Below are positions 61,848 through 64,000 of a DNA stretch of 64,000 nt, one piece after another. This DNA is from Earliella scabrosa (taxonomy: Eukaryota > Basidiomycota > Agaricomycetes > Polyporales > Polyporaceae). Under the pieces are notes generated by a model. It saw nothing but the letters and a program-made list of their open reading frames with translations, was not told the origin of the DNA and searched no databases. Positions within the stretch are counted from its first letter, which is position 1. Every line of letters begins with the position of its first letter. The DNA is taken from the NCBI GenBank assembly GCA_022605405.1, contig JABYQQ010000031.1, forward strand, positions 186,001-250,000. Reading direction: 5' to 3'. The position numbers and the translations under genes are program-made.

Positions 61848-62414
61848 ATGTTCAAGTCCGTCCTCGCGCTCGCTGCCCTCATCGCTTCCGTCGCCGCCCA
61901 GGGCGTCATCATCAAGGATCCCACTCCCTACACGACTCTCCACGCAGGGCAGACCATCGTCGTCGACGTCGATCGCACCGTGAGCACTCTCGCCCTTCCC
62001 TCTCCTCTCCTCAAAGTTCCCTGGTCTGACGTCATGACTGTTAGCCCTCCCTCACAGGCTCAACAGACGTCGCGGTTGTCATCGGCCTGCTCACCTGCAA
62101 CGGTCTCGCGGAGCCATGGACGTGCGACGGAGTCGACCCGAGACACAACATCGGTCAGGTCTTGTTTGAGGGCCCCTTCAAGCCTGCTATTCAGCCCGCA
62201 AGCGGCCGCTCGGACCTCATCCAGAGCTTCACGCTCACCGTGCCGCCCACGTTCCAGAAGGGCGCGGCGCTGCTCAACGTCGCCCATTTTGGCTTGGTCG
62301 TGAGTCTTCTGAACTTGAAGCTGAGCGATGTTGGCGGGCCGAGGGCTGAGAAACTGTTTACAGGGCAGTAACCCTTTCCTCGAGATTGTGCACAATACTG
62401 TCTACGTTGAGTGA
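61848..62414 (+). CDS. small secreted protein 1, uncharacterised family
   Basis: Exons 61848-61979, 62045-62299 and 62364-62414, in phase; 145 residues. The signal peptide is MFKSVLALAALIASVAAQG, with likely cleavage after Ala-Gln or nearby. The mature part reads PYTTLHAGQTIVVDVDR, DVAVVIGLLTCNG, CDGVDP, GQVLFEGPF, SFTLTVPPTFQKG and ALLNVAHFGLVG, a pattern of short beta strands with two cysteines. The exon 2 acceptor (ttag at 62041-62044) was chosen because it keeps phase and aligns PSLTGST with NSLTNSR of the paralog at 63426. Both introns sit at identical positions in the two genes. The function is unknown; it resembles short secreted proteins common in wood-decay basidiomycetes. Confidence 0.85.
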
Positions 62415-63425
62415 GGATCCTCATGGAGGAGGAGACCTTGTGAGCGGGTTTGAGGATGGACTTTGGACATGGTGGCGTACACGGACGCTTACTTCACTAC
62501 GAACTGACGTTCCTAATATACTCTTGAATACCGTTGAGAGGTGTAGTTCTGACTTTGCTGGCCCGCTCCCGGGACGCGGCCCGGCGTTAACCGACAGTCA
62601 GCATGCTGGCGCCTAAACAGTAAACTCCTCCTAGGATCCTCCTCTCTCACTACTTACGCGTAAGAGTCAGAACCCACATTCTCGTCATTCGCTGGTACTA
62701 TACATGCTCACAGCAAGATATAACGTACGCTCAATAACTTGATCACAGGTGCGTCTACCCGTTTGCAGCACTTACTAGGATGGCAATTGCTTGGAGTCCG
62801 ACTGTCGCCGTCTTCCTAGCCATACCTTCAACTGCGGAGCGTGAGGTTAGGACACATCTACTGCATGAAGGTGCTGTTCATAGCGGAGGCTTAAGGATGG
62901 GTGTGTAATGTACCCACTCTCGCAAGACGCACGCGTTTACGCGCCGACTGATTTTGCCTTAGGCCACCCTGCCCACGTTTGAGCGAACTCTACACGTTCC
63001 ATCGCATGTAGGGTCATAGTCGCCATCCAATGAACCACGAGGGGCATCTATTCTTGGCCCCTGCGTATTTGAAACACTTGCGCGCAGGTGGCTCCAGCTG
63101 CACACAAATGGCGTTCATCGGCCCACTAGCCTGAGGTCGCGTTGGTCCAGCTCACCGGCACTCATCGGCTTTGCTATAGTGCAGTGGCTCTGACCGTGAT
63201 TGAGTGAACTAACCGAGTTTCATGTTAACCGCTTCACAGCCATACCTCAGTCACTGTCTACATTCCAGGTGTCAGTGGGCCCAAATCGTCGGCTGCTGCG
63301 TTTCATGGCGTTAACGAAGTATATCGCGGACGCACTCCTAGGCTTCGAGGTGAGATATAAAGCATCCACCTCTACCCCGTTCCATCTCAACCCTTGAGCA
63401 CCTAGTATCACGATCCAACCCGGTC
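62415..63425. other. intergenic between the two secreted-protein genes
   Basis: No gene seen. The TATA element at 63356-63362 belongs to the downstream gene. Confidence 0.45.
63356..63362 (+). promoter_or_regulatory. TATA box of secreted protein 2
   Basis: TATAAAG lies 64 nt upstream of the ATG at 63426, with the leader cacctctaccccgttcc between them. Confidence 0.6.
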
Positions 63426-64000
63426 ATGAAGGGATTCTCCATCGTCACCTTCGTCGTCGCGTCCGCTGTCTCCCTCGTTACCGCACAGAACGCGGTGATC
63501 GGCGCGCCCGCACCTGGTACCGAGCTCTCACCTGGCCAAAGTTTCGTCGTCCAGGTTAACAGACCCGTACGCCCCGCCCTCTACTACATCTATCTCTCGA
63601 CTTGAGGCGCTAACCCTGCACTAACCGCGTCCCTCATCGTCCAGAACAGCCTCACAAACTCTCGGGAAGTCTCCGTGGCCATCGGCTTGCTGAGCTGCGC
63701 AGGCCGAGCGCCGCCAGGTACGTGCGACGGCATCAACCCCACGCAGGAGTTTGGCTCGGTCCTGTTCGCAGGGCCGTACGACCCCGTGCTCGTGCCCGGC
63801 ACTGGGACGCTTGCGCAGAACTACACCGTTGCGGTCCCGGGAGAGTTCCAGGCGGGTCCGGCCGTGCTCGCGGTTGCGCACTTCAACTTGGTCGGGGTGC
63901 GTGTGTGTGCGGTATACGCTGATTTGTGTGATGTGTTGATGGTTTTTTTGGGCAACATCAGGCGCTGTTCTTCCCGAACCTCGAGGTGCTCAACGAGACG
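63426..64000 (+). CDS. small secreted protein 2, partial at window end
   Basis: Exons 63426-63566, 63645-63896 and 63962 onward; the reading frame runs off the window at residue 144. The signal peptide is MKGFSIVTFVVASAVSLVTA. The body aligns along its length with secreted protein 1: GTELSPGQSFVVQVNRP, EVSVAIGLLSCAG, CDGINP, GSVLFAGPYDP, NYTVAVPGEFQAGPAVLAVA and HFNLVG, then ALFFPNLEVLNET. Both introns are at the same places. It has NYT and NET glycosylation sites. By comparison only a few codons should be missing. Function unknown. Confidence 0.85.

Overview
The window is nuclear DNA of a basidiomycete fungus, most likely a wood-decay agaricomycete; assignment to Polyporales is an inference. 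Evidence: GC-rich coding exons split by many introns of about 40-70 nt with GT...AG ends and CTRAY-like branch sites, several fungal F-box proteins, a P450, a histidine acid phosphatase, small secreted proteins, and a tRNA-Ser(CGA) carrying an intron.

Left arm (1-10.7 kb): an uncharacterised 3-exon gene (-), intron-containing tRNA-Ser(CGA), a 6-exon short-chain dehydrogenase (-), an F-box gene (+) and a 6-exon MFS transporter (+, MFS1).

Centre (11.3-34.2 kb): a tandem array of four diverged units of about 6 kb. Each unit holds a coproporphyrinogen III oxidase (CPOX, heme synthesis), an unidentified spacer with exon-like blocks, and a 4-exon F-box gene. The two genes have opposite fates. Only the first CPOX is intact; copies 2-4 are pseudogenes (lost start, nonsense codons, deletion, internal inversions). 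The F-box gene is open through all four exons in units 1, 2 and 4 (498, 495 and 517 codons of protein) and is C-terminally cut in unit 3. Unit 1 also carries an inverted 199-bp piece of the 5' end of the separate F-box gene at 6.0 kb.

Right of the array (34.8-43.8 kb, all -): a second MFS gene (MFS2), a scrambled fragment of the AAA-ATPase AFG2, a third MFS gene (MFS3) and the full AFG2. This looks like duplication of an MFS-AFG2 segment followed by loss of the extra AFG2. MFS1 and MFS2/3 therefore flank the CPOX/F-box array in opposite orientations.

Right arm (44.7-64 kb): a cytochrome P450 (-), the GPI-transamidase subunit GPI16/PIG-T (+, 7 exons), a small cysteine-rich protein (+), a membrane-anchored histidine acid phosphatase of phytase type (-) with a 9-nt microexon, and two tandem related small secreted proteins (+), the last cut by the window end. 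Two long stretches (49.3-53.0 and 53.8-58.0 kb) show no gene I can support. Apart from the duplicated blocks, the genes look like unrelated neighbours and not a biosynthetic cluster. Exon limits were deduced by eye from splice signals, reading phase and comparison between copies.
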